From assembly GCF_013408095.1 (NCBI RefSeq), contig NZ_JACBZF010000002.1:62001-126000 (forward strand): a stretch of 64,000 bases of DNA. The letters are read 5' to 3'. Below are positions 28,427-35,665 of the stretch, in pieces. A program made the translations under genes and the position numbers. A model generated the notes under the pieces. It made no database searches. It saw only the letters and a program-made list of their open reading frames with translations, and had not been told where the DNA came from. How positions within the stretch are numbered: position 1 is the first letter of the stretch; each line of letters begins with the position of its first letter. This stretch comes from Novosphingobium marinum. Its GTDB lineage: Bacteria; Pseudomonadota; Alphaproteobacteria; Sphingomonadales; Sphingomonadaceae.

Positions 28427-29755
28427 TCAGCCCACCCACACGCGCGGGCGGGCGGGACGGTTGAGCATGAGTTCGGACAGCGCCCAGACAAGCGCGTCTG
28501 CCCTGTCCGGGGAGCGGCCCGGCCCCTCGTACCCGCCCCCCGCCATCAGGCCGCACAACTCGTCTTCGAGCTGCGGGAAGTGTCCGGCATGCCGGACACG
28601 TCCGACCTCGTAGAGTGCCGCGACCGGTTCGGCGCGCGCAGCCTTGCCACGAGTGGCGTGCACGAGTTTGACCGGCAACGAGATATCCGCGGCGCGCAGG
28701 ACGCTTTCGACCATCGCGCCGCCCTGGTTCGCTTCTGCGACGACGCGGTCGGCGCGCCATTCGGCTGCGGCGTTCGCGACCGCCCGCGCCCATCTTTCGG
28801 GGCTGGGCCTTGCAACCGATGCATCGGCGAGAACGTGCCCCAGGCCGTCGCCGCCCAGCGCCGCGACGACGATGCCGCATGCGTCGCCGTTCGCCGAGGC
28901 CGGCGGATCGACGCCGACGACAATCCTTGCGCAATCGGCGGGCGGCGCATCGCTGCGGCATCGCTCAATCGTCTCGCGGCTCCACAGCGCACCCGGTATG
29001 TCGGCGACGAGTTCGCCGTCGAGCTCCTGCCGCGCCAGTTGCGACTTGCCGAAGGTACGGCGCATGTCCCTCAGGAACCGGCCTGGCAGGTTGTCGGCGT
29101 TGTCCTCGGTCCGGCCCCGCGTCACCGCCAGTCCGTCGCCTTCCTCGGCCAGCAGGCGGCGAAGCAGCGGAACTGCGCGGGGCGTGGTCGTTGCCAGCAG
29201 TCGCGGGCATTCGCCGAGGCGCAGGCCGAGCAGCAGGTTATCCCACGCCGCCTGCGCGCGGTCGCCCGCCTGCTCCCACTTGGCGATTTCGTCGCACCAG
29301 GCATGGCTGTGCTGCGGACCGCGCAGCGATTCGGGCTCGCCTGCCGAATAGAGCGTTGCCTGCGCGCCGTTGGGCCAGCTCAGGCGTCGCAGCGAAGGTT
29401 CGAACTTCGGTCGGCGGCGCGGCGGCGTCGTGCCCAGGATTCCGCTTTCGCCTTCCACCATCACCGCGCGCGCTTCGCCGAGCGAGGCTCCGACCAGGGC
29501 GATGTGCGCTTCGGGATCGGTCGTCGCGATTTCGCGGATCCATTCCGATCCGGCGCGAGTCTTGCCGAAGCCCCTGCCCGCAAGGATGAGCCAGGTCCGC
29601 CAGTCGCCGCCCGGCGCGACTTGCGGCTCGCGCGCCCACAATCGCCAGTGCCAGGCGAAGGCCGTCCGCTCGGCCTCGTCGAGGTTGCGGAGCGCCGCCA
29701 GTCGTTCGTCCTGCGGCAGGTCGAGGAGGAACTGCAGGCGCTTGCTACGCCTCAT
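28427..29755 (-). CDS. Terminase large subunit / DNA packaging protein (GTA gp2-like)
   Basis: A 442-residue packaging motor with ATPase and nuclease domains. The Walker A-like LAGRGFGKTRAG is at residues 58-69, Walker B is CDE (154-156), and the coupling motif TTTP is at 189-192. The nuclease half has acidic residues in VVGVDPPAS (D283) and VVAEANQGG, plus the C-terminal DRADALVWAL. All motifs are intact. In GTAs this enzyme fills heads with random host DNA. Its start overlaps the small terminase end by 11 bases. Confidence 0.94.
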   Translation of the reverse strand: MRRSKRLQFLLDLPQDERLAALRNLDEAERTAFAWHWRLWAREPQVAPGGDWRTWLILAGRGFGKTRAGSEWIREIATTDPEAHIALVGASLGEARAVMVEGESGILGTTPPRRRPKFEPSLRRLSWPNGAQATLYSAGEPESLRGPQHSHAWCDEIAKWEQAGDRAQAAWDNLLLGLRLGECPRLLATTTPRAVPLLRRLLAEEGDGLAVTRGRTEDNADNLPGRFLRDMRRTFGKSQLARQELDGELVADIPGALWSRETIERCRSDAPPADCARIVVGVDPPASANGDACGIVVAALGGDGLGHVLADASVARPSPERWARAVANAAAEWRADRVVAEANQGGAMVESVLRAADISLPVKLVHATRGKAARAEPVAALYEVGRVRHAGHFPQLEDELCGLMAGGGYEGPGRSPDRADALVWALSELMLNRPARPRVWVG

Positions 29756-30261
29756 TCGCAGCTTCCGCGGCCTTCAAGGCGCGTTCGCGCATCCGGTCGA
29801 GCTTGGCGTCGATCGAGGCGAGCACGGCTTCGGCGTCCTCGTCGTCGCGAATTGCGCGCTCGCGCGCCACGGCCTCGCGGTGTGCCGAAAGCAGGCGGAA
29901 GGCGGTGGCGTTATCGTAGGTCCTGACACCCTTCTTCGCACCGGAAGGTGGCTTGATCTCACCGGTCCGCAGGCGATGGAGGAGGTCCATCTCGAGGTGG
30001 TCGTAGCCTTCGATCAGCGCCTGCTGCCACTTGCGATAGAACGCGGGGTCCCTGCGCTTGGCATCGTATGCTCTCGACGTGCTGACGCCCGCGCGCTTTG
30101 CCGAAGCCGTGATGTTCGAGGTTGCTGCAAGCTCGGACAGGAATGCTTCCTGCCAGTCGCACGGGGACGGCTGCCGGACGTCTCGTCGTCCGCCATAAGC
30201 TGCTGGTCCGTTTGCTGGAGTGGATCGGGGGTCGCTTGCCGGCCGTTTCGAATCGGTCCAT
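29745..30261 (-). pseudogene. Small terminase (GTA gp1-like), frame broken near the start
   Basis: The well-conserved part reads DWQEAFLSELAATSNITASA, then KRAGVSTSRAYDAKRRDPAF and EGYDHLEMDLLHRLRTGEIK, matching GTA small terminases that recognise DNA for packaging. This frame has no ATG, GTG or TTG before residue DWQEAF, either in the present sequence or across the reconstructed pre-insertion junction. The ATG at 30261 has an excellent AGAGGGA eight bases upstream but lies in another frame. A single +1 shift near the five-C run (about 30227-30231) joins it to the conserved frame, giving a protein of about 170 residues. This is a real indel, programmed shift or sequencing error. A transposon ends 19 bases upstream of the start codon. 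Confidence 0.7.
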
Positions 30262-30272
30262 CGCGATGTTCC

Positions 30273-30280
30273 CTCTATGT
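30273..30280. repeat. Left target site duplication of the IS1595-family element
   Basis: CTCTATGT abuts the left terminal repeat and is repeated exactly at 34122-34129. Eight bases is the expected duplication size for IS1595-family transposition. The copy lies next to the ribosome-binding site of the small terminase gene. Confidence 0.93.
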
Positions 30281-30304
30281 GGCGATTAGGTAGTTTACAA
30301 ACCC
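30281..30304. repeat. Left terminal inverted repeat of the IS1595-family element
   Basis: The 24 bases begin GGCGATTAGGTAGTTTACAA and end ACCC. They match the complement of the right end at 23 of 24 positions. The stop codon of the adjacent small membrane ORF falls inside this repeat. Confidence 0.93.
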
Positions 30305-30477
30305 GCCACGACAGCGAACAGCCAGCGCACCGCTGGATAACCTAGGGAAACCGCCATCAAGAAGGCGATGACGGTGAATTCCAGCTCAAGAAGATCGGGG
30401 TTGCGCATCGCCGGACGGGATAACCGATCCGGTGCGCTGTAGGACAGAGGGGTTAGCTTCTGATAGGCTTTGACCAT
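30295..30477 (-). CDS. Small hydrophobic protein in the transposon cargo
   Basis: A possible 60-residue protein whose last 30 residues (LEFTVIAFLMAVSLGYPAVR and onward) form a membrane segment. The ATG overlaps the NYN gene end by 25 bases and AAAGG precedes it closely; the stop lies in the left terminal repeat. No family is recognised. Its place downstream of the NYN gene suggests one operon. It may be real or a fortuitous frame reaching the element end. Confidence 0.4.
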   Translation of the reverse strand: MVKAYQKLTPLSYSAPDRLSRPAMRNPDLLELEFTVIAFLMAVSLGYPAVRWLFAVVAGL

Positions 30478-31208
30478 GAGCCTTTCTTGGGTGGACGGGG
30501 TGGCTTTCCCCTAGGCCGATCGTCCGGGTGCATCCAATTTTTTGGCGGATCATACTCAGTGGGGCGTAAAACCGGCACGCCATTCAGGGTCAACCGATCA
30601 TTTATCACGCAGCGTTCAATATCTTGCTGGGTCAGGCTGACCGATTTGACGCCGTACTTGCTGTAGCCAGAAGGGGCGGAGCGGTCTGGAGGAGCAACTC
30701 CCACAAGCATCTTGCCCTTCGGGTGCAGAGATTGAGAAAATACACGAGCTGTGGCTACTTGGTCGGTGTCCGCACTTAAAAGTAGAGCCACGTCATAAAC
30801 ATCGTTCAAGCCGTCAAGGATCAGTTCAAGCGCGACGTTAATGTCGGTTTGCTTTTCCGTCCATTTGGTTTGACCTGTCGCGATACCGTTTTCCTCGATG
30901 TTTTCGGGCACATAGTGGCCATTGATGATTTCCACCCCACAAGCGCGCTGCGCATCATTGAAGCGTTAGTGGCGTTGACGCTTTCCCGGGTCCTGCCGAG
31001 TGCTCGGGACCGCAGTGCAAAACAGCACCTTGACTAGGCGTTGACCCTGTTTTTGAGCCAGGTTTTCACCGAGTTTCCAAAGATTGGCCCACTTGAGGTG
31101 GTTCCAAACTGCGCCCATCCTGTGGATAGGGTGATATAGGTTGAACCCATCGATATACAGGGCAGCGCGAGGCTTCTCGCCCCCTTGACTTTTGGCCTCA
31201 TTTTGCAT
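30453..31208 (-). pseudogene. NYN-domain (PIN-like) nuclease gene with one in-frame TAA
   Basis: Two parts lie in the same frame. The N-terminal part has AALYIDGFNLYH (a PIN-like fold start with its acidic residue) and ends KRQRH at a TAA (30966-30968). Reading through gives RFNDAQRACGVEIINGHYVP, then KQTDINVALELILDG and ALLLSADTD, the remaining acidic active-site segments of a NYN domain. So one base change (most likely CAA to TAA) splits an otherwise intact gene of about 251 codons. NYN proteins are predicted metal-dependent ribonucleases. A GTG at 30935 could allow the C-terminal part to be made alone. It is downstream of the 55-residue gene in one minus-strand group. Confidence 0.8.
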
Positions 31209-31241
31209 ATGTGCGCATCACCGATGTTGAGGGTAGCGCCC

Positions 31242-31409
31242 TCAGCGACCCCGGCGCGGACCTTTCGAGGGCGCGACCGGGGTTTCGCTTTTTGTGGGTT
31301 TGACCACCCGTTTCAGCCGCTCTCTGAAATGTTCATCATCGTCGTCGCATTCGAGGTCGCGCGCGGCGTCCTTGAACTTATCAATCTGGGTTCTGTTATC
31401 TCGGTCCAT
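31242..31409 (-). CDS. 55-residue charged protein upstream of the NYN gene
   Basis: This short gene encodes MDRDNRTQIDKFKDAARDLE, then CDDDDEHFRERLKRVVKPTK and a basic tail ending GPRRGR. The helical, acidic first half and basic Pro/Lys tail look like a genuine small protein; similar small proteins are often seen beside NYN genes in mobile regions, which is recollection rather than a search result. It ends 33 bp before the NYN start, and its ATG is 66 bp from the divergent AlbA_2 gene. It might be a partner or antitoxin-like regulator. The ribosome-binding site is weak. Confidence 0.6.
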   Translation of the reverse strand: MDRDNRTQIDKFKDAARDLECDDDDEHFRERLKRVVKPTKSETPVAPSKGPRRGR

Positions 31410-31475
31410 TTGCCGCACAATAGACTCTTATTGTAACTCTCGCCAGTCGAAGCCGAATCTGGCAGGGGAAACTGC

Positions 31476-32936
31476 GTGAACATAAAAATCGATGATGCAG
31501 CTTCATTGGTCGAGAACCTCCGGTCCCTTCCGCATGAGACCGACTGGGTTGAATTTAAACACAACTATGAGAATGAAGAAGGCATCGGGAAATACATATC
31601 TGCGTTGTGTAACGCTGCAATCTTGAACGAGAAAGATGATGCCTATCTCGTTTGGGGCATAGAGGACGAAACGCATAAAGTCGTCGGGACCAATGTTGAT
31701 GTTAGGAAAAAGAAGAAGGGGAATTCTCCGTTTTTATTTTGGCTGTCTCGGGAGTTAGACCCAAGTCCGACGCTTCATGTAGAGACAGTTGAATATGAAG
31801 GAATGCGTGTCGAATTACTCTGTATTCGTCCGCCCTATGAACGGCCGGTGCGCTTTAAAGGGCAAGCATACGTACGGGTCGGAACGGCGCAACAGAGACT
31901 GTCCGACCATCCTGAATTAGAACGATCAATTTGGCAAATAACTTCCCGGTTTTCCTTTGAGGAGTCAATCATAGAGCCGAATGCGACTCTCGAAAACCTG
32001 GATGAAAAATATGACTATACAAAGCTTCTTAATGTGCTTGGTGTCAGAACATCGTCGAAAGAGGCGCGAATTACTAAATTAGAATCAGAGGGCTTGATAA
32101 AGATAAATCTTCAGGGGCGATACGATATCAAGTCTCTATTGGCCATTTCTTGCGCTAGCGATCTTAATGAGTTTTCCGCCCTTCGCTCAAGGGGCGCAAG
32201 AGTTATTTCGTTCGACGGGGCTGATAAAGGTCACGCAGCGGATGATATAGAGGGGAAGCGGGGATATGCTGTAGTCTTTGAAAATTTGCTCAAGGTAATG
32301 ATGTCCCGCCTTACGCTGGGAGAGTATTTTGAGGGCGGAAAGAGGCGCAATCATTACGCCATTCCAGAAGAAACCATCCGAGAGTTTGCTGCAAACGCCA
32401 TTGTGCATCAGGATTTCACTAAACAGGGGGAGCGTCCGACTTTTGAGGTCTATTCGGACCGAGTTCGAATAATCAATCCTGGGGTGCCGTTGATTGAAGC
32501 GGACAGATTTATCGATAGCCCTTCAAGATCGAGAAATCCTAGCTTTGCTGGCTTGATGAGGAAAGCTGGACTTTGCGAGCTTCGTGGAAGCGGAGTGGAT
32601 CGCGCCGTCCGGGCAATCGAAAGAATGGCCCTGCCGCCTCCTTTAATTCAACCCGTCGAAGGGTCTACGATTGTGACGGTTTTCAAGGACCGGCCATTTG
32701 CCAAGCTCACGCCCGAGGAGCGGGTTCGAGCGTGTTATCAGCATGCTTGCCTCAAGTATGAGGGCGGCGAGGCAATGAGCAATTCATCTCTGCGGGAACG
32801 GTTTGGTCTTTCGAAGAGGCAATATCCTCAGATATCCAACGTTATCCGCGATTCTATCGAAGCCAAAAAAATCGTTCCGGAAAATGAGGATCAGGGGAAG
32901 CGGTATGCTCGCTATCTCCCATATTGGGCGCGCTAA
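31476..32936 (+). CDS. AlbA_2 (Schlafen-type) ATP-binding regulator, transposon cargo
   Basis: A 486-residue protein of the COG2865 type. The AlbA_2 domain (about 10-140) includes ETDWVEFK, SALCNAAILNEKDD and AYLVWGIED. A GHKL-like ATPase region (about 280-385) has IREFAANAIVHQDFT and ELRGSGVDRA, and a winged-helix-like C terminus follows (410-486, SLRERFGLSKRQYPQISN). Such proteins are found in mobile and defence-rich loci as predicted transcription regulators or nucleic-acid enzymes. The GTG start has AGGGG eight bases upstream. Codon use is much more AT-rich than in the neighbouring chromosome. It is divergent from the NYN group, and no host role is known. Confidence 0.85.
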   Translation: MNIKIDDAASLVENLRSLPHETDWVEFKHNYENEEGIGKYISALCNAAILNEKDDAYLVWGIEDETHKVVGTNVDVRKKKKGNSPFLFWLSRELDPSPTLHVETVEYEGMRVELLCIRPPYERPVRFKGQAYVRVGTAQQRLSDHPELERSIWQITSRFSFEESIIEPNATLENLDEKYDYTKLLNVLGVRTSSKEARITKLESEGLIKINLQGRYDIKSLLAISCASDLNEFSALRSRGARVISFDGADKGHAADDIEGKRGYAVVFENLLKVMMSRLTLGEYFEGGKRRNHYAIPEETIREFAANAIVHQDFTKQGERPTFEVYSDRVRIINPGVPLIEADRFIDSPSRSRNPSFAGLMRKAGLCELRGSGVDRAVRAIERMALPPPLIQPVEGSTIVTVFKDRPFAKLTPEERVRACYQHACLKYEGGEAMSNSSLRERFGLSKRQYPQISNVIRDSIEAKKIVPENEDQGKRYARYLPYWAR

Positions 32937-33097
32937 TGTAATTCGTTCGGCACCATAGCGGGAGAGAAAGGGAAAAAACGGGAGAAATCCGCAATTACCA
33001 ATCCGTCCTTTTTGTAATCGGCTGAGGTCAACTCTTCGTTTTCCGGTGCGGATTGGCCCGCCACCGTGAGCGGGTCCGCCCGACCGGAGGGCGATCG

Positions 33098-34054
33098 TCA
33101 GACTGAGATGTCAGGCCTTGCGTAGGTCAGGCGCTTGCCAACGATGCCCTGCATCGCACGGGTGGCGCGGGCCGTATCGTTGACGCCGTTTGCTTCGCGG
33201 TGCGTGTAACGGAAGTCGAACTCAGCAAGGTATCGGTGCAGGTGCTTTTCGGAGCAGTGCTGGTAGACGCCGCGCATGCCGCGCTTGAAGATCGAGAAGA
33301 AGCCCTCAATCGTGTTCGTGTGAACGTCGCCACGTACGTACTCACCGCCGCCGTGCAGTACGCTATCGTGACCGGCAAACTCGCGACCGACACGCTTATA
33401 CAGGTGGGCCTCGTCGGTCGTCAGGATCGCCTCACGCTTCACGTTGTCGGATACGATCTGCGCTACCTCTGACTTGCTCACGCCCTTGGCATGGAAGGAA
33501 CGTACGACGCCAGTCTCGCGATCGACGAGCGAGACGACGCAATGCTTATGCCGCCAGCCACCGCGTTGCTTTTCGACGCCCTTCTTCTGGCCGATGTAGG
33601 TTTCGTCGGCTTCAACCCGGCCACCGGGCGAACCGAACGGGGCCAGCGAGCCTTCACGCATGGCTTCCTGGATGCGGTGATGCAGGAACCACGCGCTCTT
33701 GTACTGGATTTCCAGAACGCGGTGCAGCTGATGGGCGCTGATACCCTTCTTGCTCGACACGATCAGGTGAACGGCCTGGAGCATCTTGTGGAGCGGGATG
33801 CGCGCATGCTCGAAAACCGTGCCCACCTTGACGGTGAACTGCTTGCGGCACTCGCCACACTTCTTGAGGCCGTAGCGGATCGCGCCTTCCGGGTTCTTCT
33901 TGCTCGGCTTGCCGCGAACTCCCGACAGGTCATACACGCGACCATCAACCGCGCCGCAGTGCGGGCAGGTGACGCCATCGGCCCAAACGATGCCTTCAAG
34001 GTACTCGAATGCCTTGGCTTCGTCATGGAAATGAGGCTGGGAAAGAACCGACAT
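33098..34054 (-). CDS. IS1595-family (ISXO2-like) transposase
   Basis: A 318-residue DDE-type transposase. An N-terminal zinc ribbon is formed by CPHC (C30, C33) and CGEC (C66, C69). The ISXO2 catalytic core has D150 in VEADETYIG, D214 in TTDEAHLY and E250 in HTNTIEGFF, which are the expected catalytic residues. Nothing is missing, so the element may be active. The gene reads inward from the right end, with its start 67 bp from that terminus. Confidence 0.95.
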   Translation of the reverse strand: MSVLSQPHFHDEAKAFEYLEGIVWADGVTCPHCGAVDGRVYDLSGVRGKPSKKNPEGAIRYGLKKCGECRKQFTVKVGTVFEHARIPLHKMLQAVHLIVSSKKGISAHQLHRVLEIQYKSAWFLHHRIQEAMREGSLAPFGSPGGRVEADETYIGQKKGVEKQRGGWRHKHCVVSLVDRETGVVRSFHAKGVSKSEVAQIVSDNVKREAILTTDEAHLYKRVGREFAGHDSVLHGGGEYVRGDVHTNTIEGFFSIFKRGMRGVYQHCSEKHLHRYLAEFDFRYTHREANGVNDTARATRAMQGIVGKRLTYARPDISV

Positions 34055-34097
34055 GGTGAAGTGCTCCGTTGATGGAACACATATATCGTGAATAGCT

Positions 34098-34121
34098 GGG
34101 TTTGTAAACTACCTAATCACC
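34098..34121. repeat. Right terminal inverted repeat of the IS1595-family element
   Basis: The 24 bases begin GGGTTTGTAAACTACCTAAT and end CACC, the complement of the left end except for one base. They are directly followed by the target duplication. Confidence 0.93.
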
Positions 34122-34129
34122 CTCTATGT
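34122..34129. repeat. Right target site duplication of the IS1595-family element
   Basis: CTCTATGT exactly matches 30273-30280. Removing the element and one copy rejoins the small terminase leader to the upstream region of the YqaA/DedA-type gene. Confidence 0.93.
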
Positions 34130-34236
34130 ACCGAAACAGCGTGACGATGTCAAGGATAAAGAACCAAATAGGTTATCGCTTGTCGCGTGTTCCACGCGCG
34201 TCTAGGCAGCCCGCTCTTGCAAGGGGACGCGATACG

Positions 34237-34872
34237 ATGCTGCGCCGGCTTTACGACTGGACCATGGCCAAGGCGGCGCACCCGCATGCCGAATGGTGGC
34301 TTGCCGCGTTCTCGTTCATGGAAGCGAGCTTCTTCCCGATCCCGCCGCACCCGCTCCTCGGTCTCATGTGCCTTGCCGAGCCGAAGAAGGCGATCCGGTT
34401 CGCCGCCATCTGTACCGCGGCATCGGTGATGGGCGGACTGTTCGGTTACGCGATCGGGTATTTCCTGTACGAATCGGTGGGCGTCGCGCTGCTCGGCGCG
34501 CTGGGCCTTGCCGAAAGCTTTCCCAAGGCCGCGTGCTACCTGCGCGAATACGATGTCGAGGTCATCCTGCTCGCCGGGACGACGCCGGTTCCGTTCAAAC
34601 TGCTGACGATAACGGCGGGCTTCATCGAGATGGCGATCGTGCCTTTCATCCTGGCGAGCATCGTCGGACGCTCGATCATGTTCATGGGCGTAGGCATCCT
34701 GTTTCGGCTGTTCGGCGCGCCCATCAAGGCAGTGATCGACCAGCACCTAGGCAAGGTCACCGCGCTGTTCGGCGTTCTGCTGGTGGGCGGCTTCGTCGCG
34801 CTCGCATTCCTGGGCGGCGGCGCGGAGGAAAGCAGCGACAAGTGCGACGCCGCAGTCAGCGTCAAGCGCTGA
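34237..34872 (+). CDS. YqaA/DedA-like (SNARE-associated family) membrane protein
   Basis: A 211-residue inner-membrane protein of the VTT/DedA type. Several hydrophobic segments are seen, with the typical PHPLLGLMCL, GYAIGYFLYE and AGTTPVPFKLLTITAGF, the latter resembling the reentrant loop of the family. Such proteins flip or recycle membrane lipids. I chose the ATG at 34237 with AGGGGA upstream; an earlier in-frame ATG at 34126 lies inside the target duplication and its extension is arginine-rich without family resemblance. Before the insertion it was divergent from the GTA operon. Confidence 0.86.
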   Translation: MLRRLYDWTMAKAAHPHAEWWLAAFSFMEASFFPIPPHPLLGLMCLAEPKKAIRFAAICTAASVMGGLFGYAIGYFLYESVGVALLGALGLAESFPKAACYLREYDVEVILLAGTTPVPFKLLTITAGFIEMAIVPFILASIVGRSIMFMGVGILFRLFGAPIKAVIDQHLGKVTALFGVLLVGGFVALAFLGGGAEESSDKCDAAVSVKR

Positions 34873-34882
34873 GCCCCGTGCC

Positions 34883-35653
34883 CTAACGCTCTCCGGCGCG
34901 CGCGAGCGCCTCGGCGATGGCGTCGCGAAGCACCGGCTCCATGGCCGCGTAGCCGGCCTCGTTGGGATGTGCGCCGTCGTCGAACAGCTCCTCGCGGAAT
35001 CCCGCCTCACCGCCTTTCAGAACCGCGTTGTAGTCGGCGAGGACGAGGTTCCTCTCGCGCGCCATTTCGACGAGCCTTGCATTGACCCGCGACAGCCAGG
35101 GTTCGGGCGAGACACCCGGCTTCCACGGAAAGCGGCTCGCCGGCGGCATCGTCGCGAGCACCACCTCGATCCCGTTTGCCCGCGCCTGGTCGACCATCGC
35201 GCCGACGTTCGCGATGTAGCTGTCGATGGCGAGCGGGCCGGTGTTCCCGGCGATGTCGTTCGTTCCGACGAGGATGTGGACGACCTCCGGCCGGAGTGCC
35301 ACGACGTCCTGCGAGAACCGCAGCAGCACCTGGTCGGAGGTCTGGCCGCCGATCCCGCGGTTGACCGCGTCGACGAGCGGCAGGTCCCAGAACGCGGTTA
35401 GCGAATCGCCGATCATGGCGACTTGCGGTCGTTTGCCGCTGGCGATCACTTCGGCATTGGCGGCGCGGTAGGCGCAACGGCCCGCCCAGTCGTCGATCGG
35501 CTGGCCGGTTACGGGCCCGCCCTCGGCCGCGCAGGGTTCATCGGTCATGCCGACCGTCGCCGGCGGGGGTGCATCGCGATTGCGCATGGCGACGAAGACA
35601 AGCACCGCCACCAGGGCGATGGCAAGGATCGCGATGCGGATGCCGCGCGTCAC
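34883..35653 (-). CDS. GDSL/SGNH hydrolase, membrane-anchored or exported
   Basis: A 256-residue lipase/esterase-like protein. The N-terminal hydrophobic stretch (6-23, RIAILAIALVAVLVFVAM) is a signal anchor. The SGNH blocks are present: S84 in IGDSLT, G102 in GIGGQT, N132 in GTNDI and D226/H229 in DDGAHP. It should cleave an ester or acyl group in the periplasm. It starts (GTG) 12 bp after the serine palmitoyltransferase stop, in the same direction, so a role in acyl or sphingolipid handling is suggested by position only. Confidence 0.83.
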   Translation of the reverse strand: MTRGIRIAILAIALVAVLVFVAMRNRDAPPPATVGMTDEPCAAEGGPVTGQPIDDWAGRCAYRAANAEVIASGKRPQVAMIGDSLTAFWDLPLVDAVNRGIGGQTSDQVLLRFSQDVVALRPEVVHILVGTNDIAGNTGPLAIDSYIANVGAMVDQARANGIEVVLATMPPASRFPWKPGVSPEPWLSRVNARLVEMARERNLVLADYNAVLKGGEAGFREELFDDGAHPNEAGYAAMEPVLRDAIAEALARAGER

Positions 35654-35665
35654 CCTGCGGCTCCG

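Larger units (their letters stand above)
16313..30261 (-). mobile_element. RcGTA-like gene transfer agent cluster (head and tail genes)
   Basis: About 14 kb of minus-strand genes reproduces the order known from the Rhodobacter capsulatus gene transfer agent: small terminase, large terminase, portal, a g3.5-position DUF6127 protein, prohead protease, HK97 capsid, head-tail connectors, tail terminator, major tail, tail chaperones, tape measure, DUF2460, DUF2163, NlpC/P60 peptidase and a large tail-tip protein. No integrase, replication, repressor or lysis gene is present, which argues against a normal prophage. Base composition matches the chromosome, as expected for a vertically inherited GTA. 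The 5' end is separated from its original upstream DNA by a transposon at 30281-34121. Confidence 0.9.
30281..34121. mobile_element. IS1595-family transposon with passenger genes
   Basis: A complete 3,841 bp element with 24 bp terminal inverted repeats (one mismatch at position 3), a perfect 8 bp target duplication and an ISXO2-type transposase. Between the ends are passenger genes unlike the rest of the window: an AlbA_2/Schlafen-type ATPase-like regulator, a NYN nuclease gene, a 55-residue acidic protein and a small membrane protein. The AlbA_2 gene is visibly AT-richer than the chromosome, which suggests import. Exact repeats and duplication suggest a recent insertion. It lies between the GTA operon and the divergent YqaA/DedA-type gene. 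Confidence 0.93.

Noticed and set aside
30014..30196. Alternative start of the small terminase at ATG 30196
   Set aside because: It would need a -1 shift and lacks a ribosome site, whereas the ATG at 30261 has AGAGGGA at good spacing and needs a single +1 shift.
16313..30261. Interpretation as an ordinary prophage
   Set aside because: No integrase, attachment sites, repressor, replication or lysis genes are seen, and the gene order matches the GTA type.
31249..31293. Terminator-like stem with T-run in the transposon on the plus strand
   Set aside because: It overlaps the last codons of the 55-residue minus-strand gene and no plus-strand gene lies upstream, so its stem is more likely incidental coding sequence.
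34126..34236. Extended N terminus of the YqaA/DedA-type protein from ATG 34126
   Set aside because: The codons lie in and just after the transposon target duplication, are Arg-rich and lack a ribosome site; the ATG at 34237 has one.
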